Source: Citrobacter sp. On2M (GTDB lineage Bacteria; Pseudomonadota; Gammaproteobacteria; Enterobacterales; Enterobacteriaceae). From it: 64,000 bases of DNA. A program made the translations under genes and the position numbers. The notes under the pieces are model-generated. The model was given only the letters and a program-made list of their open reading frames with translations. It was not told where the DNA came from and did no database searches. The stretch lies in contig NZ_WPCV01000004.1 of NCBI RefSeq assembly GCF_018035235.1, positions 186,001 to 250,000 on the forward strand, written 5' to 3'. Shown here one piece after another: positions 17,639 through 27,191 of this stretch; position 1 is the first letter of the stretch, and every line of letters starts with the position of its first letter.

Positions 17639-20440
17639 ATGCAGAACAGCGCTTTGAAAGCCTGGTTGGACTCTTCTTACCTCTCTGGTTCAAACCAGAG
17701 CTGGATAGAACAGCTCTATGAAGACTTCTTAACCGACCCTGACTCGGTAGATGCTAACTGGCGTTCGACGTTCCAGCAGTTACCTGGTACCGGAGTCAAA
17801 CCGGATCAACTCCACTCAAAAACACGTGATTATTTCCGTCGGCAGGCGTTGATTACCCCACGTTACTCTTCTTCTATTTCCGATCCTGATGCCAATGTGA
17901 AGCAGGTTAAAGTCCTGCAGCTCATTAACGCCTACCGTTTCCGCGGTCATCAGCATGCGAATCTCGATCCGCTGGGACTGTGGCAGCAAGAAAATGTGGC
18001 CGATCTGGATCCGTCCTTCCACGATCTGACCGATGCGGATTTCCAGGAAAGCTTTAACGTAGGTTCTTTTGCCGGCGGCAAAGACACGATGAAGCTGAGC
18101 GACCTGGTTGTCGCGCTGAAACAAACCTACTGCGGCCCGATTGGCGCCGAGTATATGCACATTACCAGCACTGAAGAAAAACGCTGGCTTCAACAGCGTA
18201 TCGAGTCTGGCCGCGCCGCGTTCAGTAGTGAAGAGAAGAAACGCTTCCTCAGCGAACTGACCGCTGCGGAAGGTCTGGAACGCTACCTGGGCGCGAAGTT
18301 CCCGGGAGCGAAACGCTTCTCGTTGGAAGGCGGGGATGCGTTAATCCCAATGCTCAAAGAGATGATCCGCCACGCCGGCAACAGTGGTACCCGTGAAGTG
18401 GTGCTGGGTATGGCGCACCGTGGCCGTCTGAACGTGCTGGTCAACGTGTTGGGTAAAAAACCGCAGGACCTGTTCGACGAGTTCGCTGGCAAACATAAAG
18501 AACACCTCGGTACCGGCGACGTGAAGTATCACATGGGCTTCTCGTCGGATATCGAAACCGAAGGCGGTCTGGTTCACCTGGCGCTGGCGTTTAACCCGTC
18601 GCACCTGGAAATCGTTAGCCCGGTGGTTATCGGTTCCGTGCGCGCGCGTCTGGATCGTCTGGACGAGCCAAGCAGCAACAAGGTACTGCCAATCACCATC
18701 CACGGCGATGCGGCGGTAACCGGGCAGGGCGTGGTTCAGGAAACCCTGAACATGTCGAAAGCGCGTGGTTACGAAGTGGGCGGTACCGTTCGCATCGTGA
18801 TCAACAACCAGGTGGGCTTTACTACCTCTAACCCGCTGGATGCGCGTTCTACGCCGTACTGCACCGACATCGGTAAGATGGTTCAGGCGCCAATCTTCCA
18901 CGTTAACGCGGATGACCCGGAAGCGGTCGCTTTCGTGACGCGTCTGGCGCTGGACTTCCGTAATACCTTCAAACGCGATGTGTTCATCGATCTGGTGTGC
19001 TACCGCCGTCATGGCCACAACGAAGCCGACGAGCCGAGTGCAACTCAGCCGCTGATGTATCAGAAAATCAAAAAGCATCCGACCCCGCGTAAAATCTACG
19101 CTGACAAGCTGGAAGCGGATAAAGTCGCCACGCTGGAAGATGCGACCGAAATGGTCAATCTGTATCGTGACGCGCTGGATGCTGGCGAATGCGTGGTGAA
19201 AGAGTGGCGTCCAATGAACATGCACTCCTTCACCTGGTCGCCGTACCTCAACCACGAGTGGGACGAAAGCTACCCGAACAAGGTAGAAATGAAGCGTCTG
19301 CAGGAGCTGGCAAAACGCATCAGTACCGTGCCTGAAGCCGTTGAAATGCAGTCGCGCGTTGCCAAAATTTACGGTGACCGTCAGGCCATGGCCGCAGGCG
19401 AGAAGCTGTTCGACTGGGGTGGGGCAGAGAATCTGGCTTATGCCACGCTGGTTGACGAAGGCATCCCAGTTCGTCTGTCGGGTGAAGACTCCGGTCGTGG
19501 AACCTTCTTCCACCGTCACGCAGTGATCCATAACCAGGCGAACGGTTCAACCTACACGCCGCTGCAGCATGTGCATAACGGCCAGGGCACGTTCCGCGTA
19601 TGGGACTCCGTGCTGTCTGAAGAAGCCGTGCTGGCGTTCGAGTATGGTTATGCCACAGCAGAACCGCGTACGCTGACCATCTGGGAAGCGCAGTTTGGCG
19701 ACTTTGCCAACGGTGCTCAGGTCGTTATCGACCAGTTCATCTCTTCCGGCGAGCAGAAGTGGGGCCGTATGTGCGGTCTGGTTATGCTGCTACCACACGG
19801 CTATGAAGGTCAGGGCCCGGAGCACTCCTCCGCACGTCTGGAACGTTATTTGCAACTTTGCGCTGAGCAAAACATGCAGGTTTGCGTCCCGTCCACCCCG
19901 GCACAGGTCTACCACATGCTGCGTCGTCAGGCACTGCGCGGGATGCGTCGTCCGCTGGTGGTGATGTCACCGAAGTCGCTGCTGCGGCATCCGCTGGCAG
20001 TGTCCACGCTGGACGAACTGGCAAATGGCACCTTCCTGCCAGCCATTGGCGAAGTAGATGAACTTGATCCGAAAGGCGTGAAGCGTGTCGTGATGTGTTC
20101 TGGTAAGGTTTATTACGACCTGCTGGAGCAACGCCGCAAGAACGACCAAAAAGATGTTGCCATTGTGCGCATCGAACAGCTCTATCCGTTCCCGCATAAA
20201 GCGGTGCAGGAAGCGCTGAAACCGTTTGCTCATGTACATGATTTTGTCTGGTGCCAGGAAGAGCCGCTCAACCAGGGCGCATGGTACTGCAGCCAGCATC
20301 ATTTCCGTGAAGTAATTCCATTTGGGTCCGCTCTGCGTTATGCAGGTCGCCCGGCCTCTGCCTCCCCGGCAGTAGGATATATGTCTGTTCACCAGAAGCA
20401 GCAACAAGATCTGGTTAATGACGCGCTGAACGTCGATTAA
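17639..20440 (+). CDS. sucA: 2-oxoglutarate dehydrogenase E1 component
   Basis: A 933-residue thiamine-diphosphate decarboxylase of the 2-oxoglutarate dehydrogenase complex. The N-terminal QNSALKAWLDSSYLSG segment (E2-binding region), the VLGMAHRGRLNVL region, the ThDP-binding GDAAVTGQGVVQE...NNQVGFTTSN motif (about 357-395) and HGHNEADEPS are all present. Length matches E. coli. It starts 364 bases after sdhB with a weak AAGGGATC ribosome-binding site. It acts with SucB and the shared E3 (Lpd) to make succinyl-CoA. Confidence 0.98.
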   Translation: MQNSALKAWLDSSYLSGSNQSWIEQLYEDFLTDPDSVDANWRSTFQQLPGTGVKPDQLHSKTRDYFRRQALITPRYSSSISDPDANVKQVKVLQLINAYRFRGHQHANLDPLGLWQQENVADLDPSFHDLTDADFQESFNVGSFAGGKDTMKLSDLVVALKQTYCGPIGAEYMHITSTEEKRWLQQRIESGRAAFSSEEKKRFLSELTAAEGLERYLGAKFPGAKRFSLEGGDALIPMLKEMIRHAGNSGTREVVLGMAHRGRLNVLVNVLGKKPQDLFDEFAGKHKEHLGTGDVKYHMGFSSDIETEGGLVHLALAFNPSHLEIVSPVVIGSVRARLDRLDEPSSNKVLPITIHGDAAVTGQGVVQETLNMSKARGYEVGGTVRIVINNQVGFTTSNPLDARSTPYCTDIGKMVQAPIFHVNADDPEAVAFVTRLALDFRNTFKRDVFIDLVCYRRHGHNEADEPSATQPLMYQKIKKHPTPRKIYADKLEADKVATLEDATEMVNLYRDALDAGECVVKEWRPMNMHSFTWSPYLNHEWDESYPNKVEMKRLQELAKRISTVPEAVEMQSRVAKIYGDRQAMAAGEKLFDWGGAENLAYATLVDEGIPVRLSGEDSGRGTFFHRHAVIHNQANGSTYTPLQHVHNGQGTFRVWDSVLSEEAVLAFEYGYATAEPRTLTIWEAQFGDFANGAQVVIDQFISSGEQKWGRMCGLVMLLPHGYEGQGPEHSSARLERYLQLCAEQNMQVCVPSTPAQVYHMLRRQALRGMRRPLVVMSPKSLLRHPLAVSTLDELANGTFLPAIGEVDELDPKGVKRVVMCSGKVYYDLLEQRRKNDQKDVAIVRIEQLYPFPHKAVQEALKPFAHVHDFVWCQEEPLNQGAWYCSQHHFREVIPFGSALRYAGRPASASPAVGYMSVHQKQQQDLVNDALNVD

Positions 20441-20454
20441 ATAAAGGATAAATA

Positions 20455-21678
20455 ATGAGTAGCGTAGATATTCTTGTTCCCGACCTGCCTGAATCCGTAG
20501 CGGATGCAACGGTTGCAACCTGGCACAAAAAACCGGGCGATGCAGTACGTCGTGATGAAGTACTGGTAGAAATCGAAACTGACAAAGTGGTACTGGAAGT
20601 ACCGGCATCAGCGGACGGTATTCTTGATGCGGTTCTGGAAGATGAAGGGACAACCGTCACTTCTCGCCAGATCCTTGGTCGCCTGCGTGAAGGCAACAGC
20701 ACCGGTAAAGAGACCAGTGCCAAGTCTGAAGAGAAAGATTCTACTCCTGCACAGCGCCAACAGGCGTCTCTTGCTGAGCAGAACAACGATGCCCTGAGCC
20801 CGGCGATCCGTCGCCTGCTGGGTGAGCATAACCTCGAAGCCAACGCCATTAACGGCACCGGCGTCGGTGGTCGTATCACACGTGAAGATGTTGAAAAACA
20901 TCTGGCCAAAGCACCGGCGGCGAAAGCAGAATCCAAAGCGCCAGCCGCTGCACCTGCGTCACAGGCTCAACTTGGCGCGCGTGGTGAAAAACGTGTTCCG
21001 ATGACCCGTCTGCGCAAACGCGTGGCTGAGCGTCTGCTGGAAGCGAAAAATTCCACCGCGATGCTGACCACATTTAACGAAGTCAACATGAAGCCAATCA
21101 TGGATCTGCGTAAGCAGTACGGTGACGCGTTTGAGAAACGCCACGGTATCCGTCTGGGCTTTATGTCTTTCTACGTGAAAGCGGTGGTTGAAGCGCTGAA
21201 ACGCTATCCGGAAGTCAACGCGTCCATCGATGGTGATGACGTGGTATACCACAACTACTTTGATGTCAGCATGGCGGTCTCCACGCCACGTGGTCTGGTA
21301 ACGCCGGTTCTGCGCGATGTGGATCTGCTGGGTATGGCGGACATCGAGAAAAATATTAAAGAACTGGCAGTTAAAGGTCGCGACGGCAAGCTGACGGTGG
21401 AAGATCTGACGGGCGGTAACTTCACCATTACTAACGGTGGTGTATTCGGTTCCCTGATGTCTACGCCGATCATCAACCCACCGCAGAGCGCCATCCTGGG
21501 TATGCATGCCATCAAAGATCGTCCGATGGCCGTAGACGGTAAGGTTGAAATCCTGCCGATGATGTATCTGGCGCTGTCTTATGACCACCGTCTGATCGAT
21601 GGTCGTGAGTCAGTGGGCTTCCTGGTAACCATTAAAGAGTTGCTGGAAGATCCAACGCGTCTGCTGCTGGACGTGTAG
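20455..21678 (+). CDS. sucB: Dihydrolipoyl succinyltransferase (E2)
   Basis: A 407-residue core of the 2-oxoglutarate dehydrogenase complex. The lipoyl domain (about 1-80) has Lys44 in [11 protein letters not shown]. An Ala/Pro-rich linker surrounds a peripheral-subunit binding domain ([15 protein letters not shown]...GGRITREDV, about 116-147). The C-terminal catalytic domain ends with [15 protein letters not shown], which holds the active-site His and Asp. It is two residues longer than I recall for E. coli, within the linker. AAAGGATAA precedes the ATG, and sucC follows after a REP-containing gap. Confidence 0.98.
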   Translation: MSSVDILVPDLPESVADATVATWHKKPGDAVRRDEVLVEIETDKVVLEVPASADGILDAVLEDEGTTVTSRQILGRLREGNSTGKETSAKSEEKDSTPAQRQQASLAEQNNDALSPAIRRLLGEHNLEANAINGTGVGGRITREDVEKHLAKAPAAKAESKAPAAAPASQAQLGARGEKRVPMTRLRKRVAERLLEAKNSTAMLTTFNEVNMKPIMDLRKQYGDAFEKRHGIRLGFMSFYVKAVVEALKRYPEVNASIDGDDVVYHNYFDVSMAVSTPRGLVTPVLRDVDLLGMADIEKNIKELAVKGRDGKLTVEDLTGGNFTITNGGVFGSLMSTPIINPPQSAILGMHAIKDRPMAVDGKVEILPMMYLALSYDHRLIDGRESVGFLVTIKELLEDPTRLLLDV

Positions 21679-21697
21679 TTAATAAGAGTATCACCTG

Positions 21698-21731
21698 CCC
21701 CGTAGGCCTGGACGCTTATCAGGCCTACGGG
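21698..21731. repeat. REP-like palindrome between sucB and sucC
   Basis: CCCGTAGGCCTG (ending 21710) is mirrored by CAGGCCTACGGG (21720-21731), with a short GACGCTTAT loop. The GTAGGCC sequence and position between cotranscribed genes match the REP/BIME class found throughout enteric genomes. It may stabilise upstream mRNA. Confidence 0.75.
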
Positions 21732-21768
21732 TAAAAGATAACGATTACCTGAAGGATGGACAGAACAC

Positions 21769-22935
21769 ATGAACTTACATGAATATCAGGCAAAACAACT
21801 TTTTGCCCGCTATGGCTTACCGGCACCGGTGGGTTATGCCTGTACTACTCCGCGTGAAGCAGAAGAAGCCGCTTCAAAAATCGGCGCTGGCCCGTGGGTA
21901 GTGAAATGTCAGGTTCACGCTGGTGGCCGCGGTAAAGCGGGCGGTGTGAAAGTTGTGAACAGCAAAGAAGACATTCGCGCTTTTGCTGAACACTGGCTGG
22001 GTAAACGTCTGGTCACTTACCAGACAGACGCCCATGGTCAACCGGTAAATCAGATTCTGGTTGAAGCAGCGACCGACATCGGTAAAGAACTTTACCTCGG
22101 CGCAGTGGTTGACCGTAGCTCCCGTCGCGTGGTCTTCATGGCCTCTACTGAAGGCGGTGTGGAAATTGAAAAAGTCGCGGAAGAAACCCCGCACCTGATC
22201 CACAAAGTGGCGCTCGATCCGCTGGCAGGGCCGATGCCGTACCAGGGACGTGAGCTGGCGTTCAAACTGGGTCTGGAAGGTAAACAGGTTCAGCAGTTCA
22301 CCAAGATCTTCATGGGGTTGGCGACCATTTTCCTGGAGCGCGACCTGGCGCTGATCGAAATCAACCCGCTGGTTGTAACCAAGCAGGGTGACCTGATCTG
22401 CCTCGACGGCAAGCTGGGCGCTGACGGCAACGCGCTGTTCCGCCAGGCTGATCTGCGCGAAATGCGCGACCAGTCTCAGGAAGATCCGCGTGAAGCGCAG
22501 GCTGCACAGTGGGAACTGAACTACGTTGCGCTCGACGGCAATATCGGCTGTATGGTTAACGGTGCGGGCCTGGCAATGGGCACCATGGACATCGTTAAGC
22601 TGCACGGCGGCGAACCGGCTAACTTCCTCGACGTTGGCGGCGGTGCCACCAAAGAGCGCGTGACCGAAGCGTTCAAAATTATTCTCTCTGACGACAATGT
22701 TAAAGCCGTCCTGGTTAACATCTTCGGCGGTATCGTACGTTGCGATCTGATCGCCGACGGTATCATCGGCGCGGTTGCCGAAGTCGGCGTTAACGTCCCG
22801 GTTGTGGTGCGTCTGGAAGGCAACAACGCCGAACTCGGCGCGAAAAAACTGGCTGATAGCGGCCTGAATATTATTGCAGCGAAAAGTCTGACGGATGCAG
22901 CTCAGCAGGTTGTTGCCGCAGTGGAGGGGAAATAA
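21769..22935 (+). CDS. sucC: Succinyl-CoA synthetase beta subunit
   Basis: A 388-residue ATP-grasp subunit that couples succinyl-CoA cleavage to ATP formation. It opens with [17 protein letters not shown], has the nucleotide-binding [17 protein letters not shown] motif (about 45-61), and the C-terminal CoA-ligase fold with [17 protein letters not shown]. Length is standard. The stop codon shares one base with the sucD ATG (TAATG), so synthesis of the alpha2beta2 complex is coupled. A GAAGGATGG ribosome-binding site is present. Confidence 0.98.
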   Translation: MNLHEYQAKQLFARYGLPAPVGYACTTPREAEEAASKIGAGPWVVKCQVHAGGRGKAGGVKVVNSKEDIRAFAEHWLGKRLVTYQTDAHGQPVNQILVEAATDIGKELYLGAVVDRSSRRVVFMASTEGGVEIEKVAEETPHLIHKVALDPLAGPMPYQGRELAFKLGLEGKQVQQFTKIFMGLATIFLERDLALIEINPLVVTKQGDLICLDGKLGADGNALFRQADLREMRDQSQEDPREAQAAQWELNYVALDGNIGCMVNGAGLAMGTMDIVKLHGGEPANFLDVGGGATKERVTEAFKIILSDDNVKAVLVNIFGGIVRCDLIADGIIGAVAEVGVNVPVVVRLEGNNAELGAKKLADSGLNIIAAKSLTDAAQQVVAAVEGK

Positions 22936-23804
22936 TGTCAGTTTTAATTAATAAAGATACCAAGGTTATCTGCCAGGGCTTCACCGGTAGCCAGGGGACA
23001 TTCCACTCCGAACAAGCGATTGCTTACGGTACGCAGATGGTTGGCGGTGTAACGCCAGGTAAAGGTGGCACCACGCACCTGGGCCTGCCGGTGTTCAACA
23101 CCGTGCGTGAAGCCGTGGAAGCGACGGGCGCAACCGCGACCGTTATTTACGTTCCGGCACCGTTCTGCAAAGACTCCATCCTGGAAGCGATTGATGCTGG
23201 CATCAAACTGATTATCACTATCACCGAAGGCATCCCGACCCTGGATATGCTGACCGTGAAAGTGAAGCTGGATGAAGCTGGCGTGCGCATGATTGGCCCG
23301 AACTGCCCGGGTGTTATCACCCCAGGCGAATGTAAAATCGGTATCATGCCGGGTCACATTCACAAGCCGGGTAAAGTGGGTATCGTTTCCCGTTCTGGCA
23401 CCCTGACCTATGAAGCGGTTAAGCAGACCACCGACTACGGTTTCGGCCAGTCTACCTGTGTGGGCATCGGCGGCGACCCGATCCCGGGGTCTAACTTTAT
23501 CGATATCCTGAAACTGTTCCAGGAAGATCCGCAGACTGAAGCGATCGTTATGATCGGTGAGATCGGCGGTAGCGCGGAAGAAGAAGCCGCGGCTTACATC
23601 AAAGATCATGTGACCAAGCCGGTTGTGGGTTACATCGCGGGTGTGACTGCGCCGAAAGGTAAGCGTATGGGTCACGCGGGTGCGATCATCGCGGGCGGTA
23701 AAGGTACTGCGGACGAGAAATTCGCGGCTCTTGAAGCTGCGGGCGTGAAAACCGTTCGTAGCCTGGCCGATATCGGCGAAGCACTGAAAACCGTTATTAA
23801 GTAA
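22935..23804 (+). CDS. sucD: Succinyl-CoA synthetase alpha subunit
   Basis: A 289-residue subunit that binds CoA and carries the phosphohistidine. The CoA-binding [15 protein letters not shown] motif lies near residues 16-30, and the phosphorylated His is in [15 protein letters not shown] near the C-terminus. Its length matches E. coli. It overlaps sucC by one base. The 3' UTR carries an SdhX-like small RNA and a strong terminator. Confidence 0.98.
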   Translation: MSVLINKDTKVICQGFTGSQGTFHSEQAIAYGTQMVGGVTPGKGGTTHLGLPVFNTVREAVEATGATATVIYVPAPFCKDSILEAIDAGIKLIITITEGIPTLDMLTVKVKLDEAGVRMIGPNCPGVITPGECKIGIMPGHIHKPGKVGIVSRSGTLTYEAVKQTTDYGFGQSTCVGIGGDPIPGSNFIDILKLFQEDPQTEAIVMIGEIGGSAEEEAAAYIKDHVTKPVVGYIAGVTAPKGKRMGHAGAIIAGGKGTADEKFAALEAAGVKTVRSLADIGEALKTVIK

Positions 23805-23892
23805 GCAATAAAAATACAGCCCTGACTTTCTGCATGGTCAAGGGCTGGTCCCGTTTCGACATGGTTGGCCATCTGATGATGGCCTTTTTTTT
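23800..23892 (+). ncRNA. sdhX: SdhX (RybD)-like small RNA from the sucD 3' UTR
   Basis: The sequence after the sucD stop (CAGCCCTGACTTTCTGCATGGTCAAGGGCTG, given here as two arms, CAGCCCTGACTTTCTGC and ATGGTCAAGGGCTG) closely resembles the E. coli SdhX RNA, including the later CGACATGG single-stranded stretch and the terminal GATGATGG hairpin with eight T. SdhX is cut from the sdh-suc transcript and represses ackA and other mRNAs with Hfq. The 5' end given is approximate, since it depends on processing. Confidence 0.7.
23867..23892 (+). terminator. suc operon terminator
   Basis: GGCCATC-TGAT-GATGGCC (23867-23884) followed by TTTTTTTT. This is a textbook intrinsic terminator that also forms the 3' end of the SdhX-like RNA. 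Confidence 0.92.
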
Positions 23893-23901
23893 GCCAGTAA
23901 T

Positions 23902-24555
23902 TTAGCTTTCAGCCAACGTTTTCAGCCAGCGAATACCGCTTTCCGGCGAGGTCATTACCGGCACAGGCGGGGAAGGGAGCTGTTGTAGAACGCGCGCCAT
24001 CGAAGCCTGCGCCAGCATCACGACATCCGCTTGGGTAAAGGCGCTCTGTAACCCTTCACTAACGATACGGTCATGGGTCTCCATATCTCCCGCCAGTAAC
24101 GCGTGGAATGCCTCCTCCATTAATACAGGCGTAATGGTTCGCGATTTACCGCTCTGTTGAACTTTGCGCTGGACGTAATCCAGCGTTGGCTTCAGCGTGG
24201 TTGCCACGGTCGCCAGGACGGCGATTCGCTCACCTTTTTCAATCGCCTCTTCCACCATCGCGCAGTCAATGCGCGCGAGCTGGAGTGGGGTCATAAACTG
24301 ACATTGCTCCACCGCAGTACCAATTGAGGAACAGGCGGTAATAAAGATATCGCAGTCCGCCTTTTCAGCAATATGTACATAGTCGGCGATGCGGGCGGCA
24401 ATATCTGGAGTCACTCCCTGGGCCTTCATTACCTGCTTGATCATGGATTCTTCAACCAGGTGCATAACTTCAACATCCGGCATAATGTCGGCGATCAGCT
24501 GTTGCATCATTGCAAGTGTGGCTGCGCTGGTATGTAGCATGGCGACCTTTTTCAT
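23902..24555 (-). CDS. Asp/Glu racemase-superfamily protein
   Basis: A 217-residue protein of the aspartate/glutamate/hydantoin racemase fold. The first catalytic-type cysteine is visible (Cys75 in FITACSSIG). The second, usually found in a Gly-Cys-Ala type motif in the C-terminal half, appears as ALA in VVMLAQASMARVL (near residue 183). With one Cys it may not racemise; related one- or two-Cys members act as decarboxylases or isomerases. It is the last gene of the oxo-tetronate operon, with its ATG overlapping the GlcG-like stop by 4 bases. Substrate unknown. Confidence 0.75.
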   Translation of the reverse strand: MKKVAMLHTSAATLAMMQQLIADIMPDVEVMHLVEESMIKQVMKAQGVTPDIAARIADYVHIAEKADCDIFITACSSIGTAVEQCQFMTPLQLARIDCAMVEEAIEKGERIAVLATVATTLKPTLDYVQRKVQQSGKSRTITPVLMEEAFHALLAGDMETHDRIVSEGLQSAFTQADVVMLAQASMARVLQQLPSPPVPVMTSPESGIRWLKTLAES

Positions 24556-24971
24556 TGGGCTATCTCCTTAAGTAACGTTTCCGCGACGGCCAGCGCCGCA
24601 TCATGATCTTCCTGTGCGGATAAACCGCCTACCGCGACGGCACCGAGGCATTTCCCCTGGCGCAGAATCGGGATCCCACCCGGCAGCGCCGTAAAACGCG
24701 GATCGGCAAAATAGCCAATATCCAGCTGCTCTTTCTGCAGACGCTGTAAAAATGCCTGCGTGGTGCAGCCCAGGCGGCTGCTGGTACGCGCTTTACGCTG
24801 GGTTAACTCGATGGTTAACAGTTTGGCGTTATCCATTCGTGCAAAGCTAAGCAGTTCTCCATTGGCATCGCATACGGCCACGCTTAACGGGCGATTTGCG
24901 TAACATGTTTCGGCGAGCTCGAGCGCACAGGTTACGGCGCGCTGGGCGTGTTCCAGAGTGAGAGTTGTCAT
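24552..24971 (-). CDS. GlcG/HbpS-family protein
   Basis: A 139-residue single-domain protein of the GlcG/HbpS (DUF336) family. Conserved motifs are LSVAVCDANGELLSFARMD (about 32-50), ALPGGIPIL and the C-terminal GAVAVGGLSAQEDHDAALA. Members bind haem or corrinoids or are found beside organic-acid catabolism genes; the function is mostly unproven. I place the start at 24971 (TTLTLEHAQRA) because AAGGATAATCACG precedes it; an upstream in-frame ATG at 25001 lies inside the transporter gene and would add ten odd residues. Confidence 0.78.
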   Translation of the reverse strand: MTTLTLEHAQRAVTCALELAETCYANRPLSVAVCDANGELLSFARMDNAKLLTIELTQRKARTSSRLGCTTQAFLQRLQKEQLDIGYFADPRFTALPGGIPILRQGKCLGAVAVGGLSAQEDHDAALAVAETLLKEIAQ

Positions 24972-24976
24972 CGTGA

Positions 24977-26323
24977 TTATCCTTTCGACAGATTTTCGCA
25001 AGCGGGTTGAACGGGATCTTTGGCTGCGGCTGCCTGCGCCTGTCTGGCGTCTTTTTTGCGCCAGTAGTTGGCGAGCAGCGAGCCGCTAACGTTGCCCAGT
25101 GGTGTCATCACCGCTGATGCGAGGCCTACGGTTGCCAGTTTGCCCATCGCCGCGGCAAGCCCGGACGCCATACCGCCGTTTTGCAGGCCGACTTCAAAGG
25201 CCACGGTACGGGCAGACTGTACGTCCATGCGGAAGATCCAGCGGCTCATCAGGTAACCAATCAGGAAGCCGCCGAGGTTATGCATCAGCATGGCGAAACA
25301 GAGCAGGAAGCCGACCTGTACCAGGTTGTCGCGCCCGGCTGCGGCGGCGGTGGTGGTAAAGAAAATGATCCCCATCATTGAGATGGTTGGCATGACCTTC
25401 TTCACGCCCGCCACACGGCCATACAGCCAGTTGTAGAACAATGCCCACACGAGACCGCCTGCCACGAAGTTGAGGACCACCGCGTACATCTGTGCTTCGG
25501 CGCTGGCGTGATCAAACAGCGCGTCCCAGCCGCCGGCAATCATATACAGCAGCCAAAGCGCGCCGATCCCGGCCAGCATCTGGACGACACGGCGGCCGCG
25601 CACGCCGGCATAGGTTTTCAGATAGTCATGCAGAATTGCCGCGCCGATGGGAATTAATACGATTTTCACCACGTCCATCACCATCGCGGTGAGTTGGATA
25701 TCGATCATCGAGCCCGCCAGCAGGTTGACCCACAGCGGCGTCATTACCGTTGCCGCCAGCGTTGAGACTGCGGCGATTGACACCGCCAGCGCGAGGTTAG
25801 CATTGGCGATGTAAACCATTACCGTAGATGAGAGACCGCTTGGGCAAGCGCCAATCAATAAAATGCCTACTGCGACTTCAGGCGGAAAATCAAAGATCAG
25901 GGTAATGCTCAGGCCGAGCAGGGGCATGATCACGAAATGGCAGAAGGTACCGATAAACACAGCCCACGGCATTTTGGCAACATCAATAAAATCTTGGATC
26001 GTTAGCTTCGTGCCCATGCTGAACATGGTGGCCTGAATCACGAGGAACACGATCCATTTATGGGTGATATTGAAACCGCCCCAGACGATCAGATCCGTAG
26101 ACCAGGTCATGGCGGCCACAAAACCGGCGATGATCCACAATGTAAACTGATAGCTGCGTAAACCAGGCCAGTAGCCCGCACCGGCGGCGAATCCGGCGGT
26201 GAACATCACCAGCCCCGGCTGCCACAGCGCCGCGGACTGGATTAGTGCGCCGATAATCGCCAGCGCCGCGCCCGCAACGCTGAGGCCAAGTCCGGTTTTA
26301 TGAATAACAGTGGTCATAGTCAT
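24977..26323 (-). CDS. BASS-family (bile acid:Na+ symporter-like) transporter
   Basis: A 448-residue membrane protein with about ten helices. Family motifs include the GACPSGLSSTVMVYIANANLALAVSIAAVSTL stretch (seen as GACPSGLSSTVMVY and ANANLALAVS, about 158-182) with the helix-breaking sodium/substrate site, and VGLQNGGMASGLA (about 381-393). An extra N-terminal pair of helices precedes the core, making it longer than typical BASS carriers (~320 residues). In this operon it probably imports the organic acid degraded by the Otn enzymes. AAGGACATTTCAAC precedes ATG 26323. Substrate is inferred. Confidence 0.82.
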   Translation of the reverse strand: MTMTTVIHKTGLGLSVAGAALAIIGALIQSAALWQPGLVMFTAGFAAGAGYWPGLRSYQFTLWIIAGFVAAMTWSTDLIVWGGFNITHKWIVFLVIQATMFSMGTKLTIQDFIDVAKMPWAVFIGTFCHFVIMPLLGLSITLIFDFPPEVAVGILLIGACPSGLSSTVMVYIANANLALAVSIAAVSTLAATVMTPLWVNLLAGSMIDIQLTAMVMDVVKIVLIPIGAAILHDYLKTYAGVRGRRVVQMLAGIGALWLLYMIAGGWDALFDHASAEAQMYAVVLNFVAGGLVWALFYNWLYGRVAGVKKVMPTISMMGIIFFTTTAAAAGRDNLVQVGFLLCFAMLMHNLGGFLIGYLMSRWIFRMDVQSARTVAFEVGLQNGGMASGLAAAMGKLATVGLASAVMTPLGNVSGSLLANYWRKKDARQAQAAAAKDPVQPACENLSKG

Positions 26324-26344
26324 GTTGAAATGTCCTTGCTGTTG

Positions 26345-27157
26345 TTATTGCTGCCGGGGGGGAATAGATAACATACGCCGTGCAATTTCCGGCGTGGCGA
26401 CTTTTTTATCCATACTGCGAATGAGCGTAGCGAGTTTGGCGACTTGCTGATAATTATGCTGCGCTTTTTCTTCGGCGCTTAAATAATAACTATCTTCAAA
26501 TCCGATTCGTACTTCACTGGCACCCATAGCGACAGCAGCAGCGATAATATCGAAATTCTTTCTACCAAAATGGGTAATTCCCCATAAGGCATCGCGTGGA
26601 ATCATGCTACGCAACGCAATTAATGCATCAATGGTTGCAGGCGTACTGCCGCGGTGGCCGAGAACGATATTAAAGAGCATGGGTTTTTGAAATTTTATTT
26701 TATCTTCAAGGTTCAGGATGTTATTAATCATGCCGATTTCAAAAACTTCAAACTCTGGGGTAATATTGCGTTCGGTTATTTGCCGGGAACAATATTCCAC
26801 GTCCGGAGCGGGATTAAAATACACCGCATCACCGAGGTTGACGGAACCGACGTTCAGCGAAGCCATCTCTACGCCTGGACAGGCGAGTGGTGCGCAGCGT
26901 TCGGCGATGGACATCGAAGAGACGCCGCCGGTAGAAGCCTGAATAATCAGGTCTGAATGGTGCATAACGCGGTCAATGGTAGCCTGAAAGTCGATAGTAT
27001 CTGGCGTCAGGCGTCCCTGTTTATCACGAACGTGTAAATGCACGATGGACGCGCCATGTTCTACGCTGGCGAGTATTTCCTGCGCCAGTTCTTCGGGTAT
27101 AACTCTGGGGCAATCCGCGGCAACGGGTGCCAGCGAAATAATAACAGTATCCGACAT
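26345..27157 (-). CDS. BKACE / DUF849 beta-keto acid cleavage enzyme
   Basis: A 270-residue TIM-barrel enzyme of the DUF849 family, which cleaves a beta-keto acid with acetyl-CoA to give acetoacetate and a new acyl-CoA. The zinc-binding His pair is in IVHLHVRDKQGR (about 39-50), and the substrate-region ASTGGVSSM and EVFEIGMINN motifs follow. The last zinc ligand region EVRIGFEDSYYL is also present. It lies between the isomerase-like gene and the transporter on one leftward operon. The natural keto acid is unknown; no other acyl-CoA enzyme is encoded beside it. Confidence 0.83.
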   Translation of the reverse strand: MSDTVIISLAPVAADCPRVIPEELAQEILASVEHGASIVHLHVRDKQGRLTPDTIDFQATIDRVMHHSDLIIQASTGGVSSMSIAERCAPLACPGVEMASLNVGSVNLGDAVYFNPAPDVEYCSRQITERNITPEFEVFEIGMINNILNLEDKIKFQKPMLFNIVLGHRGSTPATIDALIALRSMIPRDALWGITHFGRKNFDIIAAAVAMGASEVRIGFEDSYYLSAEEKAQHNYQQVAKLATLIRSMDKKVATPEIARRMLSIPPRQQ

Positions 27158-27191
27158 TTTTTCCTCCGATACAGAGATAGAGATATTAAAA

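Noticed and set aside
18341-19531. A 396-codon minus-strand frame
   Set aside because: It is antisense to sucA with His/Val/Arg-rich low-quality translation and no motif.
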